From the NCBI RefSeq assembly GCF_008974225.1, contig NZ_BKZR01000025.1, positions 1-48,817 on the forward strand: a stretch of 48,817 nucleotides of DNA, given 5' to 3'. Of this stretch, positions 17,536 to 25,613 are shown piece by piece. Both the position numbers and the translations under genes were made by a program. How positions within the stretch are numbered: position 1 is the first letter of the stretch; the number at the start of each line of letters is the position of its first letter. The notes under the pieces were generated by a model that was not told the origin of the DNA, did not search any database, and saw only the letters and a program-made list of their open reading frames with translations. The stretch is from Weizmannia acidilactici (GTDB taxonomy: Bacteria; Bacillota; Bacilli; Bacillales; Bacillaceae_C).

Positions 17536-19266
17536 ATGATAAAGTTATTTCGTTATCTAAAACCGTTTTGGATGCAGGTGGCGCTTGTCATCGTGCTTGT
17601 TTTTCTGCAGACGATGTCGGAACTGTACTTGCCGACATTGATGTCCGATATTGTCGACAAAGGCGTTGTAAACGGCGATGTGTCGTATATTTGGAAAATA
17701 GGCGGCTATATGCTCGCAGTGGCGGCAGCCGGCATGCTCTGCTCGATCGGGGCAAGTTTTTTTACGGCAAAATCGGCCACCGGATTTGGGCGTGTGCTGC
17801 GCAGTAAAGTTTTTTCCCATGTCGAAACGTTTTTCCAGGAAGAAATCAACCAAATCGGCACTGCTTCTTTGATTACGAGAACAACGAATGATATTTTCCA
17901 AGTTCAGCAGGTGCTGACGATTATGCTGCGGATGATGGTCATGGCGCCTTTAATGTGCATCGGCGGTATCATCATGGCCCTTACGCGGGATGTAAAACTT
18001 TCAGGCGTTTTGGCGGTGGCGATCCCTGTGATTGCAATTGTCATCCTTTTCGTACAGTCAAAAGCGATCCCGCTGTTTCAATTGATGCAAAAAAAATTGG
18101 ATGCGTTAAACCGCGTCATGCGCGAAAATCTGACCGGCATCCGCGTTATCCGGGCGTTCAGCCGCACGGATTTCGAGAAAGAACGTTTTGACCATGCAAA
18201 CGTGGATTTGACAAATACGGCAATCCGCGTCAATAAAATAATGGCCGTAATGATGCCGATGATGATGCTGATCTTAAATTTTTCCACAATTGCGATTGTC
18301 TGGTTCGGCGGGCACCGTATTGACAGCGGGGCGATGGAAGTCGGCGATTTGATGGCGTTTATCCAATATGCAATGCAAATCATGTTTTCATTCATTATGC
18401 TGTCGGTAATGTTTATTATGATTCCTCGTGCGTCCGTATCGGCGGGGCGGATCCGGGAAGTGCTCGATTTGAATACAAAAATCATCGATCCTAAAGAGCC
18501 AAAGCAGGCAAATGAAAACTTGTCCAGAACGATTGTGTTTGACAATGTGGCGTTCCGTTATGAAAATGCCGAACAGCCGGTGCTATCCAATATTTCGTTT
18601 CAGGCCGGTCCGGGTGAGGTAACGGCTATAATCGGCGGGACAGGATCGGGGAAGTCCACTTTACTGAACTTGATTCCAAGGTTTTATGACGTAACAGAAG
18701 GCAGGATTTTAATCGACGGGACAGATATCCGCGAGATGAAGCAGGAAGATTTGCGTAAAAAAATCGGGTTTGTTCCGCAAAAAGCGGTTCTGTTCTCGGG
18801 CACGATCGCGGAAAATATTCGCTACGGCAATCAGCAGGCAACAGATGCCGAAGTGGAGCACGCCGCAGAAGTTGCGCAGGCCGCCTCTTTTATAAAAGAA
18901 ATGCCGGACGGGTTCCAATCAGTGATTTCCCAGGGTGGCACGAACGTTTCCGGCGGGCAGAAGCAGCGCCTGTCGATTGCCAGAGCGCTCGTGAGAAAAG
19001 CGGAATTTTATTTGTTTGATGACAGCTTTTCGGCGCTCGATTTTAAAACGGATGCCGCTTTGCGCAGGGCGCTCAAAAAGGAGACGGGAGAATCTTGCGT
19101 TTTGATCGTGGCACAACGGGTGAGTACGGTAATGGATGCGGATCGGATTATTGTGCTTGATGAAGGGAAAATTGCCGGGATCGGGACGCACCGCGAACTG
19201 CTGGAAACTTGCGGCGTTTACCGCGAAATTGTTTCATCCCAACTGGCAGAGGAGGAATATGCATGA
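17536..19266 (+). CDS. ABC exporter half-transporter with degenerate ATP site
   Basis: 576 residues: six membrane helices (about 10-310) then an ABC ATPase (about 335-570). Walker A GGTGSGKST and the signature NVSGGQKQR are intact, but the Walker B end is LFDDSFSALD, with Asp where the catalytic Glu should be, and the switch residue is Gln (VAQRVSTV) instead of His. This is the inactive-site pattern of heterodimeric exporters such as TM287 or LmrC/BmrC. It overlaps the next gene by four bases (ATGA), so the two are translated together and surely form a heterodimer. Likely substrate: drugs or amphiphiles, given the MarR gene upstream. Confidence 0.88.
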   Translation: MIKLFRYLKPFWMQVALVIVLVFLQTMSELYLPTLMSDIVDKGVVNGDVSYIWKIGGYMLAVAAAGMLCSIGASFFTAKSATGFGRVLRSKVFSHVETFFQEEINQIGTASLITRTTNDIFQVQQVLTIMLRMMVMAPLMCIGGIIMALTRDVKLSGVLAVAIPVIAIVILFVQSKAIPLFQLMQKKLDALNRVMRENLTGIRVIRAFSRTDFEKERFDHANVDLTNTAIRVNKIMAVMMPMMMLILNFSTIAIVWFGGHRIDSGAMEVGDLMAFIQYAMQIMFSFIMLSVMFIMIPRASVSAGRIREVLDLNTKIIDPKEPKQANENLSRTIVFDNVAFRYENAEQPVLSNISFQAGPGEVTAIIGGTGSGKSTLLNLIPRFYDVTEGRILIDGTDIREMKQEDLRKKIGFVPQKAVLFSGTIAENIRYGNQQATDAEVEHAAEVAQAASFIKEMPDGFQSVISQGGTNVSGGQKQRLSIARALVRKAEFYLFDDSFSALDFKTDAALRRALKKETGESCVLIVAQRVSTVMDADRIIVLDEGKIAGIGTHRELLETCGVYREIVSSQLAEEEYA

Positions 19267-21128
19267 GCGGGGAAACGAAACAAACGCCTCCTGTAAGAAG
19301 GGGCCCGGGCGGCCACATGATGGCAGGCATGCCTGCGGAAAAGGCGAAAGATTTTAAAGGTACGCTCAAACGGCTTTTAACGTATTTAAAACCGCAATGG
19401 CTGCGGCTTGTGACGGTGCTTTTTACGGCAATTTTAAGCGTCATTTTTACGATTGTCGGGCCGAAAATTATGGGGAAGGCGACAACAAAACTGTTTGAGG
19501 GTATGGTCATGAAAATGAAAGGCGTTCCGGGTGCCTATATTGATTTTGATTATATCGGCAAAATTCTTATTTGGCTGGTCGGGTTTTATGTGATCAGCTC
19601 GGTCTTTAGTTTTATTCAGCAATATGTGATGGCTGGTGTTGCGCAAAAAACGGTGTACCAGCTGCGTAAAGATGTCGAAGAAAAGCTGGCGCGGCTGCCG
19701 CTGAAATATTATGACGCCCGTCAGCACGGGGAAATTTTAAGCCGCGTCATCAATGATGTTGATAATATCAGTTCGACGCTGCAGCAAAGTTTGACGCAGC
19801 TGATCACATCGCTTGTGACGATTATCGGTGTCATTGTAATGATGCTATCGATCAGCCCGCTCATGACGCTGATTGTGTTGCTGACGATCCCGCTCAGCAT
19901 CTTGGCGACGGCGTTTGTGGCGAAGCAATCGCAAAAACATTTTATCAGGCAGCAGCGGGCGCTCGGAGCGGTCAACGGCCATGTTGAGGAAATGTACACG
20001 GGCCACCAAATTATCCGCGCTTTCGGCCATGAAGAAAAAACGATTCGCAAATTTGAAGAACTGAATGATAAGCTGTATGAATCAGGCTGGAAGGCGCAAT
20101 TTATTTCCGGGACAATGATGCCGCTAATGAATTTTGTCAACAATATCGGCTATATGTTTGTCGCTGTTGCCGGTGGCATTCTTGTCACAAAAAACAAGAT
20201 TGAAGTCGGCGATGTGCAGGCGTTTATCCAGTATTCGCGGCAGTTCTCACAGCCGATTACACAAACGGCCAACATTGCGAATATCATCCAGTCGACGATT
20301 GCTTCTGCAGAACGCGTATTTGAAATTTTGGACGAATCGGAAGAAGTGCCGGATGCAAAAGATGCGAAAATACTTGCCCGTCCAAAAGGCGATGTCGTTT
20401 TCGACCATGTCCGCTTCGGCTATAAAAACGGCGAGCCGGTCATCGGCAATATGAATATTAATGTCAAGGCCGGCCAGATGGTGGCAATCGTCGGGCCGAC
20501 CGGTGCAGGGAAAACGACACTGATCAATCTGCTGATGCGGTTTTATGAACTGGACGGCGGCAAAATTACCATTGATGGGATCGATATCCGCGATCTTAAG
20601 CGGGATAATTTGCGGACGACATTCGGGATGGTGCTTCAGGATACGTGGCTGTTTAACGGCACGATCCGCGACAATATCGCTTACGGCCGTGAAAATGCTA
20701 CGGAAGAGGAAATCATCCGGGCAGCAAAAGCGGCGCATGCCGACCATTTTATCCGCGTGCTGCCGGACGGCTATGATACGGTGCTCAATGAAGAAGCAAC
20801 AAATATTTCCCAAGGGCAGAAGCAGCTTTTGACTATTGCCCGCGCGATTCTCGCCGACCCTGCAATTTTGGTTTTGGATGAAGCAACAAGCAGCGTTGAT
20901 ACGAGAACGGAAGCCGCAATCCAAAAGGCGATGGCCCACCTGATGAAAGGGCGCACGAGTTTTGTTATCGCCCACAGGCTGTCGACGATCCGCGATGCCG
21001 ATTTGATACTTGTGATGAACCACGGCGATGTGATCGAACAGGGTACCCACCAGTCCCTGCTTGAAAAAGGCGGCTTTTACGCTGATCTTTATTACAGCCA
21101 GTTTGCGGCAGGAAGGCAGATTGGTTAA
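19263..21128 (+). CDS. ABC exporter half-transporter with canonical ATPase
   Basis: 621 residues, with a short Gly/Pro-rich cytoplasmic start (GPGGHMMAGMPAEKAKDF), six membrane helices, and an ATPase with Walker A GPTGAGKTT, Walker B ILVLDEATSSVD containing the catalytic Glu, and the switch His in IAHRLSTIRD. The signature, however, is NISQGQKQ rather than LSGGQ, so the composite site made from this signature and the partner's Walker A is the degenerate one, as in LmrD/BmrD/TM288. It starts at the ATG within the previous stop codon. Confidence 0.88.
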   Translation: MSGETKQTPPVRRGPGGHMMAGMPAEKAKDFKGTLKRLLTYLKPQWLRLVTVLFTAILSVIFTIVGPKIMGKATTKLFEGMVMKMKGVPGAYIDFDYIGKILIWLVGFYVISSVFSFIQQYVMAGVAQKTVYQLRKDVEEKLARLPLKYYDARQHGEILSRVINDVDNISSTLQQSLTQLITSLVTIIGVIVMMLSISPLMTLIVLLTIPLSILATAFVAKQSQKHFIRQQRALGAVNGHVEEMYTGHQIIRAFGHEEKTIRKFEELNDKLYESGWKAQFISGTMMPLMNFVNNIGYMFVAVAGGILVTKNKIEVGDVQAFIQYSRQFSQPITQTANIANIIQSTIASAERVFEILDESEEVPDAKDAKILARPKGDVVFDHVRFGYKNGEPVIGNMNINVKAGQMVAIVGPTGAGKTTLINLLMRFYELDGGKITIDGIDIRDLKRDNLRTTFGMVLQDTWLFNGTIRDNIAYGRENATEEEIIRAAKAAHADHFIRVLPDGYDTVLNEEATNISQGQKQLLTIARAILADPAILVLDEATSSVDTRTEAAIQKAMAHLMKGRTSFVIAHRLSTIRDADLILVMNHGDVIEQGTHQSLLEKGGFYADLYYSQFAAGRQIG

Positions 21129-21155
21129 AAAGTTACTTCAGGATATAATGAAAAC

Positions 21156-21388
21156 GGGGCTGTCCCAAAAGTTGGTTAACTGACTTAGGGACATCCCTTT
21201 TTCATGCAATGTAAAAATTATCAGAGATTGTTGATGATCGCGAAATTCACTCGCTTTCCTCACGCGTCGTGAGCCTCCTCGCTCGTCCCTCAAGCGCACT
21301 GGGTCTCTTCTTGCTCGCTTTTCCCGCAGGAGTCTCGTGAATTTTGCGATCATTATCAAACTACTTTTCAGTGCTTTGGGACAGCCCC
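21156..21388. repeat. 233-bp MITE-like element with inverted ends
   Basis: The outer 14-bp inverted repeats are exact: GGGGCTGTCCCAAA (21156-21169) and TTTGGGACAGCCCC (21375-21388). Inside, a second 17-bp inverted pair, ATGATCGCGAAATTCAC (21234-21250) and GTGAATTTTGCGATCAT (21337-21353), differs at one position. The left end (21155-21202) can also fold as GGGGCTGTCCC/GGGACATCCC with a T-run and probably terminates the ABC operon. It has no coding capacity. Related arms occur at 14-27, 16912 and 37528. Confidence 0.65.
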
Positions 21389-21399
21389 TTTTAGTCTGA

Positions 21400-21576
21400 A
21401 AAACAGCATAAACGAACATGCATCGCCGGGCTGTCTTTCTTTAAAATCAGAATCTGATGATTTAATCATCAATACAGGAATGTCTGAATGTTGGACAACG
21501 TAATGGCTGACGCTGCCAAGGAATTCCTTAATGCCGCTTCATCCCCTGCTTCCCATGGATGATCAGGTCGCATTAT
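21400..21576 (-). pseudogene. Universal stress protein (UspA) remnant, 3' part only
   Basis: Read on the minus strand this gives the C-terminal Usp motif: an initial DLIIHGKQGM, a frameshift, then SGIKEFLGSVSHYVVQHSDI followed by PVLMIKSSDSDF. The GS-V-x-V-HS-PVL(M)IK pattern is diagnostic of the ATP-binding end of Usp proteins. The first ~100 residues are missing and the left end runs into the 233-bp element. Its 5' edge abuts a truncated lysR fragment on the other strand near 21577, which marks a deletion or rearrangement joint. Confidence 0.65.
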
Positions 21577-21578
21577 AG

Positions 21579-21965
21579 GAAGAATTATATTTAATCGTAC
21601 CGGCAAACCACCGTCTGGCCGGGATCGAGGAAATAGATTTAATAGAGGTGGCAGACGAACCGTTTATTCTTTTTAAGGATGACACTGCACTTCGAGAGGT
21701 CATTGATAAACTATGCGTTGAGGCGGGTTTCGAACCAAAGGTGGCCTTTGAAGGATTGGAGGAACGAACTGTCGCAGATCTTGTTGGAGCTGGTTTAGGT
21801 GTAGCGCTTATTCCGTTTATCCCCGATGTGAATGAAAGTAAAATCTCAGTCATACGGGTACGAAATCTCCAATGCTCCCGCAGAATTTACATGGTGTGGA
21901 AAGCGGAAGGCTATATGTCCCCGGCAGTTACATCTTTTAAGAACTTTATCATTAAAAATCTGTAA
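21579..21965 (+). pseudogene. LysR-type regulator remnant (effector domain only)
   Basis: About 128 codons reading EELYLIVPANHRLAGIEEID, then PFILFKDDTALREVID, VADLVGAGLGVALIPF and a normal C-terminus. These match the second half of the LysR substrate-binding domain; the helix-turn-helix and the first half are absent, and an in-frame TAG lies directly before 21579. No ribosome site or proper start exists, although a GTG at 21648 could begin a 105-residue product. Probably a relic. Confidence 0.7.
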
Positions 21966-22001
21966 ATCGTTTTAAGCTGACGGATCATAAAGCGGTGTAG
22001 G

Positions 22002-22030
22002 ATGACAAATTCAAAGTTTTGTAGTATGAT
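22002..22030 (+). promoter_or_regulatory. Promoter of the S-box monooxygenase operon
   Basis: ATGACA (22002-22007), 17 bp, TATGAT (22025-22030), about 20 bp before the riboswitch aptamer. Confidence 0.7.
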
Positions 22031-22049
22031 TAATATGACAATTGAAAAT

Positions 22050-22197
22050 TCTTATCAAGAGTGGCGGAGGGAATGGCCCAATGAAGCCCGGCAACCGCAG
22101 ATGTCTATCTGAAAGGTGCTAATTCCAGCAGGATTGATTCCTGAAAGATAAGAGGCGTTTGATTGAAAACTTCTTCTTATCGGGGAAGTTTTTTTTC
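22050..22197 (+). promoter_or_regulatory. SAM-I (S-box) riboswitch, second copy
   Basis: The aptamer (22050-22153) has CTTATCAAGAG, the GGAATGGCCCAATGAAG kink-turn region, CGGCAACC, AAAGGTGCTAATTCC and the closing GAAAGATAAG. The expression platform is AACTTC/GAAGTT with an 11-base loop and eight T (22166-22197). High SAM should stop transcription, so the two downstream genes are switched on by sulfur-amino-acid shortage. Confidence 0.95.
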
Positions 22198-22225
22198 ATA
22201 CATACACAAAGGAGAGGAACAACAG

Positions 22226-23251
22226 ATGAAATACGGCTTTTGGCTGCCGATTTTTGGCGGATGGCTGCGGAATGTTGAGGATGAAAACATGCTGCCGACG
22301 TTTGATTACGCGAAAACAGTGACCCAGTCTGCTGAAAAATGGGGATATGACACGACTTTAATCGCAGAACTCTACTTAAATGACATAAAGGGACCTGAAA
22401 GCGATTCGCTCGAAGCATGGTCGACGGCTGCTGCACTCGCAGCTGTTACGGAAAAAATCGAAATTATGGCAGCAGTCCGCCCCGGTTTCCACAATCCGGC
22501 CGTTACCGCAAAAATGGCGGCAAACATTGACCGCATCAGCAACGGCCGCTTTACCTTAAATGTTGTTTCAGCATGGTGGGAAGGCGAAGCGAAGCAGTAC
22601 GGCGGCATTTTCACCGCCCATGATGAGCGCTATGACATGACGGAAGAATTTGTGGATGTGCTGAAAGGAATGTGGACAGAAGAGACGTTTTCGTATGACG
22701 GCCGTTTTTACAAAATTGAAAATGCGCATCTTGCGCCAAAACCGGTGCAAAAGCCGTATCCGCGTCTTTATGCGGGTGGGGAAAGCGAGCGTGGCAAGCA
22801 GGCAATTGTGAACGGTTGTGATGCTTACGTGATGCACGGCGGCACGGTGGAAGAACTGCGCGCCAAAATTGCGGACATGAAAAAGCGACGTGAAGCGGCA
22901 GGCAAAAAACCGTTTGAATCGTTCGGCATGGCGGCTTATGTGATTTGCCGCGATACGGAAGAAGAAGCGCAGGCGGAACTGGCCCGGATTACGGATGTAA
23001 AGGAAACGAGCGGGTATGCCGGCTACAAAGATTTTGTCAGCAAATCGCAACTTGAGCAGCAAGTAAAATTGTATGATTATTCCGTCTCCAACCGCGGGTT
23101 GCGGCCGAATTTAATTGGCACGCCCGAGCAGATTGCTTCCCGCATCAAGGAATTTGAAGATGCCGGTGTTGATTTGCTGTTGTTGCAGTTTTCCCCGCAA
23201 CTGGAAGAGATGGAACGTTTTTCAAAACAAGTCATGCCGTTATTGGAATAA
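22226..23251 (+). CDS. FMNH2-dependent monooxygenase, SfnG (dimethylsulfone)-like
   Basis: 341-residue luciferase-like (LLM) flavin monooxygenase. The stretch KYGFWLPIFGGWLRNVEDEN, then WGYDTTLIAELYLNDIKGP, ISNGRFTLNVVSAWW and GTPEQIASRI resembles dimethylsulfone monooxygenase SfnG and related sulfonate/sulfone-desulfurising enzymes more than SsuD. It probably cleaves a C-S bond to release sulfite using FMNH2 from a reductase encoded elsewhere. Control by an S-box fits a role in sulfur scavenging. ATG at 22226 after AAAGGAGAGG; an upstream in-frame extension lies in the riboswitch terminator and is rejected. The ATP-grasp gene follows 29 bases downstream. The exact substrate is inferred, not shown. 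Confidence 0.8.
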   Translation: MKYGFWLPIFGGWLRNVEDENMLPTFDYAKTVTQSAEKWGYDTTLIAELYLNDIKGPESDSLEAWSTAAALAAVTEKIEIMAAVRPGFHNPAVTAKMAANIDRISNGRFTLNVVSAWWEGEAKQYGGIFTAHDERYDMTEEFVDVLKGMWTEETFSYDGRFYKIENAHLAPKPVQKPYPRLYAGGESERGKQAIVNGCDAYVMHGGTVEELRAKIADMKKRREAAGKKPFESFGMAAYVICRDTEEEAQAELARITDVKETSGYAGYKDFVSKSQLEQQVKLYDYSVSNRGLRPNLIGTPEQIASRIKEFEDAGVDLLLLQFSPQLEEMERFSKQVMPLLE

Positions 23252-23280
23252 ACAAAAACTGGAAAATAGGAGGAAACTGC

Positions 23281-24228
23281 GTGGCTAAGATTTATGTTTT
23301 GCATGAAAATCAGGAATGGACGGACCATTTGGTAAAGAGGTTCGAAGAATTGGGCCTGCCTTATGAGCTTTGGTTCTTGGATGAAGGGACGGTGGATCTG
23401 ACTTCGGAGCCGCCGGAAGGGATTTTTTTCAGCCGGATGAGCGCTTCCTCACACACGAGGGAACATACCTATGCCCCTGAACTGACATCGGCCGTTTTGG
23501 CTTGGCTCGAGCGACACGGGCGCCGGGTCATCAACGGTAGCAGCGCGCTCCGGCTTGAAGTGAGCAAAGTGAACCAGTATATGGAACTGGAGAAATACGG
23601 GATCCGCACGCCGAAAACGATTGCCGCGGTCGGAAAGAAACAAATGATCAAAGCCGCAGAAAAACTTGGGGCCTCTGCTTTTATCACGAAACATAACCGC
23701 GCGGGCAAAGGACTCGGCGTCCAGCTTTTTCATTCGGTTGATGCGCTCAAGGAGTATGTTGAAAGTGATGTGTTTGAAGAACCGCGGGACGGCGTGACAC
23801 TTGTGCAGGAATACATTGAATCACCGGAGCATTACATTACCCGCTGCGAATTCATCGGCGGAAAATTTGTGTACGCGGTCCGGGTGGATACGTCGGGAGG
23901 TTTTGAACTCTGCCCTGCCGATGCCTGCCAAATCGGCGGCCTGTTCTGCCCTGCCGGCGAGGAAACGGAACAAAAACCGAAGTTCCAAATTATTGACGAT
24001 TTTAACGAGCCGATTATTCAAAAATACGAAGAACTACTGCGCGGCAACGGGATCAAGGTTGCGGGCATTGAGTTTATCCGCAATGCGGACGGCGAAATTT
24101 TTACGTACGACATCAATACGAATACAAATTATAATTCCGATGCCGAAGCGGCTGCGGGAAAATACGGCATGCTTGAATTGGCCAAGTTTTTGCGGGCGGA
24201 ACTGGAAAATGTTTATGTGCAAAACTAA
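23281..24228 (+). CDS. ATP-grasp ligase of unknown substrate (RimK-like)
   Basis: 315 residues with an ATP-grasp fold: a pre-ATP-grasp N-terminal region (about 1-95, with NGSSALRLEVSKVNQY), the ATP-binding lysine in FITKHNRAGKGLGVQLF, the VQEYIES hinge near 175, and the metal-binding end GIEFIRNADGEIFTYDINTNTNYN (shown in part: YDINTNTNYN). Such enzymes join a carboxylate to an amine or thiol through an acyl phosphate (RimK, glutathione or mycosporine ligases). GTG start with a strong AGGAGGAAA site. It shares the S-box with the monooxygenase; the pair suggests modification of a small sulfur compound, but no function is known to me. Confidence 0.75.
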   Translation: MAKIYVLHENQEWTDHLVKRFEELGLPYELWFLDEGTVDLTSEPPEGIFFSRMSASSHTREHTYAPELTSAVLAWLERHGRRVINGSSALRLEVSKVNQYMELEKYGIRTPKTIAAVGKKQMIKAAEKLGASAFITKHNRAGKGLGVQLFHSVDALKEYVESDVFEEPRDGVTLVQEYIESPEHYITRCEFIGGKFVYAVRVDTSGGFELCPADACQIGGLFCPAGEETEQKPKFQIIDDFNEPIIQKYEELLRGNGIKVAGIEFIRNADGEIFTYDINTNTNYNSDAEAAAGKYGMLELAKFLRAELENVYVQN

Positions 24229-24230
24229 AA

Positions 24231-24276
24231 GAAAGGTCCCCCGAAAACTGGGCACATGGCTTTTGGGGAACCCTTT
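24231..24276 (+). terminator. Terminator-like hairpin after the ATP-grasp gene
   Basis: AAAGGTCCCCCGAAAA pairs with TTTTGGGGAACCCTTT around a 13-base loop; there is no clear T-run, so strength is uncertain. Confidence 0.6.
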
Positions 24277-24335
24277 GTGTCTATAAAGGATTCAATGTAG
24301 TTTTAAAATTGGTGTATTGTTTTTCCTTAGTCGGT

Positions 24336-24378
24336 TGAAGGACAAAACTAACGATGCCGTCCCATAAATTGTCCTTCA
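24336..24378. repeat. Perfect 10-bp inverted repeat after the DUF1646 gene
   Basis: TGAAGGACAA (24336-24345) and TTGTCCTTCA (24369-24378) flank a 23-base spacer at the 3' end of the minus-strand gene. It may act as a terminator or RNA-stabilising hairpin, but lacks a T-run. Confidence 0.4.
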
Positions 24379-24382
24379 TACC

Positions 24383-25396
24383 TTACACCAACAAAATCAC
24401 TACAAAATAAACCGCCATGGCAACAAGGCCGATCGGGAGCCCGAATCTGGCCCATTCCCGGCTTGTGATCCGCAGTTTTCCGGCGGAGATGATATTCGGG
24501 ATATTGCCCGGCACGAGCATCCCGCCGCTGATCAGCAGTCCGAGTAAAATGGCCTGGACGGTTCTATTCGCCATTTTCGAACTGATCTCGGCAGCTGCCA
24601 ATGTTGCATTGTCGAGCACAGCCGAAATCATATTGATCCAGTACAAAATAAACGGGCTTGAATCAAGCAGGAAACGGTTGATGAGCGGTTCAAACCCCGC
24701 CCCGAGCAGCGTCAGCCCCATGACAAACAAGTAAATTTTCACCGTCCGCAAAACGATATCCACATACGATTCACGGTTGTGCGCACTTTGAAGCCCCAAT
24801 TCCGAGCTTTCCGGTTTAATCACCACCGCAGCCAAGATGCCGAAAATTAAAATAGCTGAAATCACTTCCGGCCCGATCAGGCGGATTAGATAAAAAAAGT
24901 CCTCGTTTAACTTGCTGATCGCAAGGGTCGAAAGTGGCTCGCCAATCGGGGTAAGCGCGGCGCCGAGCCCGATGGAAAAGCAGGAATACACCACCAGCTG
25001 TGTTTCCGATTTCCGGTCGAGCCGCAGGACGCTGACGATGACCACTAAAATCAAAGCAGAAATAATGGCGGTCACCACACTTGAAAGCAGGCCTAAAATG
25101 ATCACAATCAGTGCAGCCAAAAGCGGAAACGGCATTACACGGTTAATGGCGGAAATGATTTTTTCAAGTGGCTTTTCCAGCCAGCGGAACAATAAGCCGG
25201 CAATGAACACCGCAATTGTAATTTTAACGGGATCCTCCAAAGCTTTTATGATCAGCGGCTTGTCCAGCACACCGCCGGCAATGGCCGCGACCCATCCCAT
25301 AATAAATAAAAAAACTTCCAAATTGCGCTCGACAAGCGGCGCGAAAAAAGGCAAAAACAATACGAGCACCAATATGACGATTAATGCGGCAATCAT
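24383..25396 (-). CDS. DUF1646 family membrane protein, predicted cation transporter
   Basis: About 337 residues with roughly ten hydrophobic segments. Motifs such as GAALTPIGEPLSTLAISKL and ISAVLDNATLAAAEIS, with GGMLVPGNIPNIISAGKL near the end, follow the pattern of the ArsB/NhaD ion-transporter superfamily (two half-helix repeats with TPxGEP and PGNIPN); DUF1646 proteins are annotated as predicted cation transporters. I pick the ATG at 25396, which has a GAAAGGGATGAG site, over the upstream in-frame ATG at 25426. It runs convergent to the ATP-grasp gene. The ion is unknown. Confidence 0.75.
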   Translation of the reverse strand: MIAALIVILVLVLFLPFFAPLVERNLEVFLFIMGWVAAIAGGVLDKPLIIKALEDPVKITIAVFIAGLLFRWLEKPLEKIISAINRVMPFPLLAALIVIILGLLSSVVTAIISALILVVIVSVLRLDRKSETQLVVYSCFSIGLGAALTPIGEPLSTLAISKLNEDFFYLIRLIGPEVISAILIFGILAAVVIKPESSELGLQSAHNRESYVDIVLRTVKIYLFVMGLTLLGAGFEPLINRFLLDSSPFILYWINMISAVLDNATLAAAEISSKMANRTVQAILLGLLISGGMLVPGNIPNIISAGKLRITSREWARFGLPIGLVAMAVYFVVILLV

Positions 25397-25613
25397 CAGC
25401 TCATCCCTTTCTATAACCCAAAACATATGTTAATTGTACCATAAAAAATTTGGGCACGATTTTGCCCCCATTCCATGTTCCATCATAGGACAACTCACAT
25501 TCCGGGGTATTTGCCTATATACTAATACAGCCGAAAAGAAAAAATTGCACGGTATAGCGGCTTATAAGCATCAATGCCGCAAAACCGGAGAAATTCAGGA
25601 AGGGTGAGCCGGA

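Noticed and set aside
21648..21965. Functional 105-residue LysR-like protein from the GTG at 21648
   Set aside because: No ribosome site, and the DNA-binding domain is missing; treated as a remnant.
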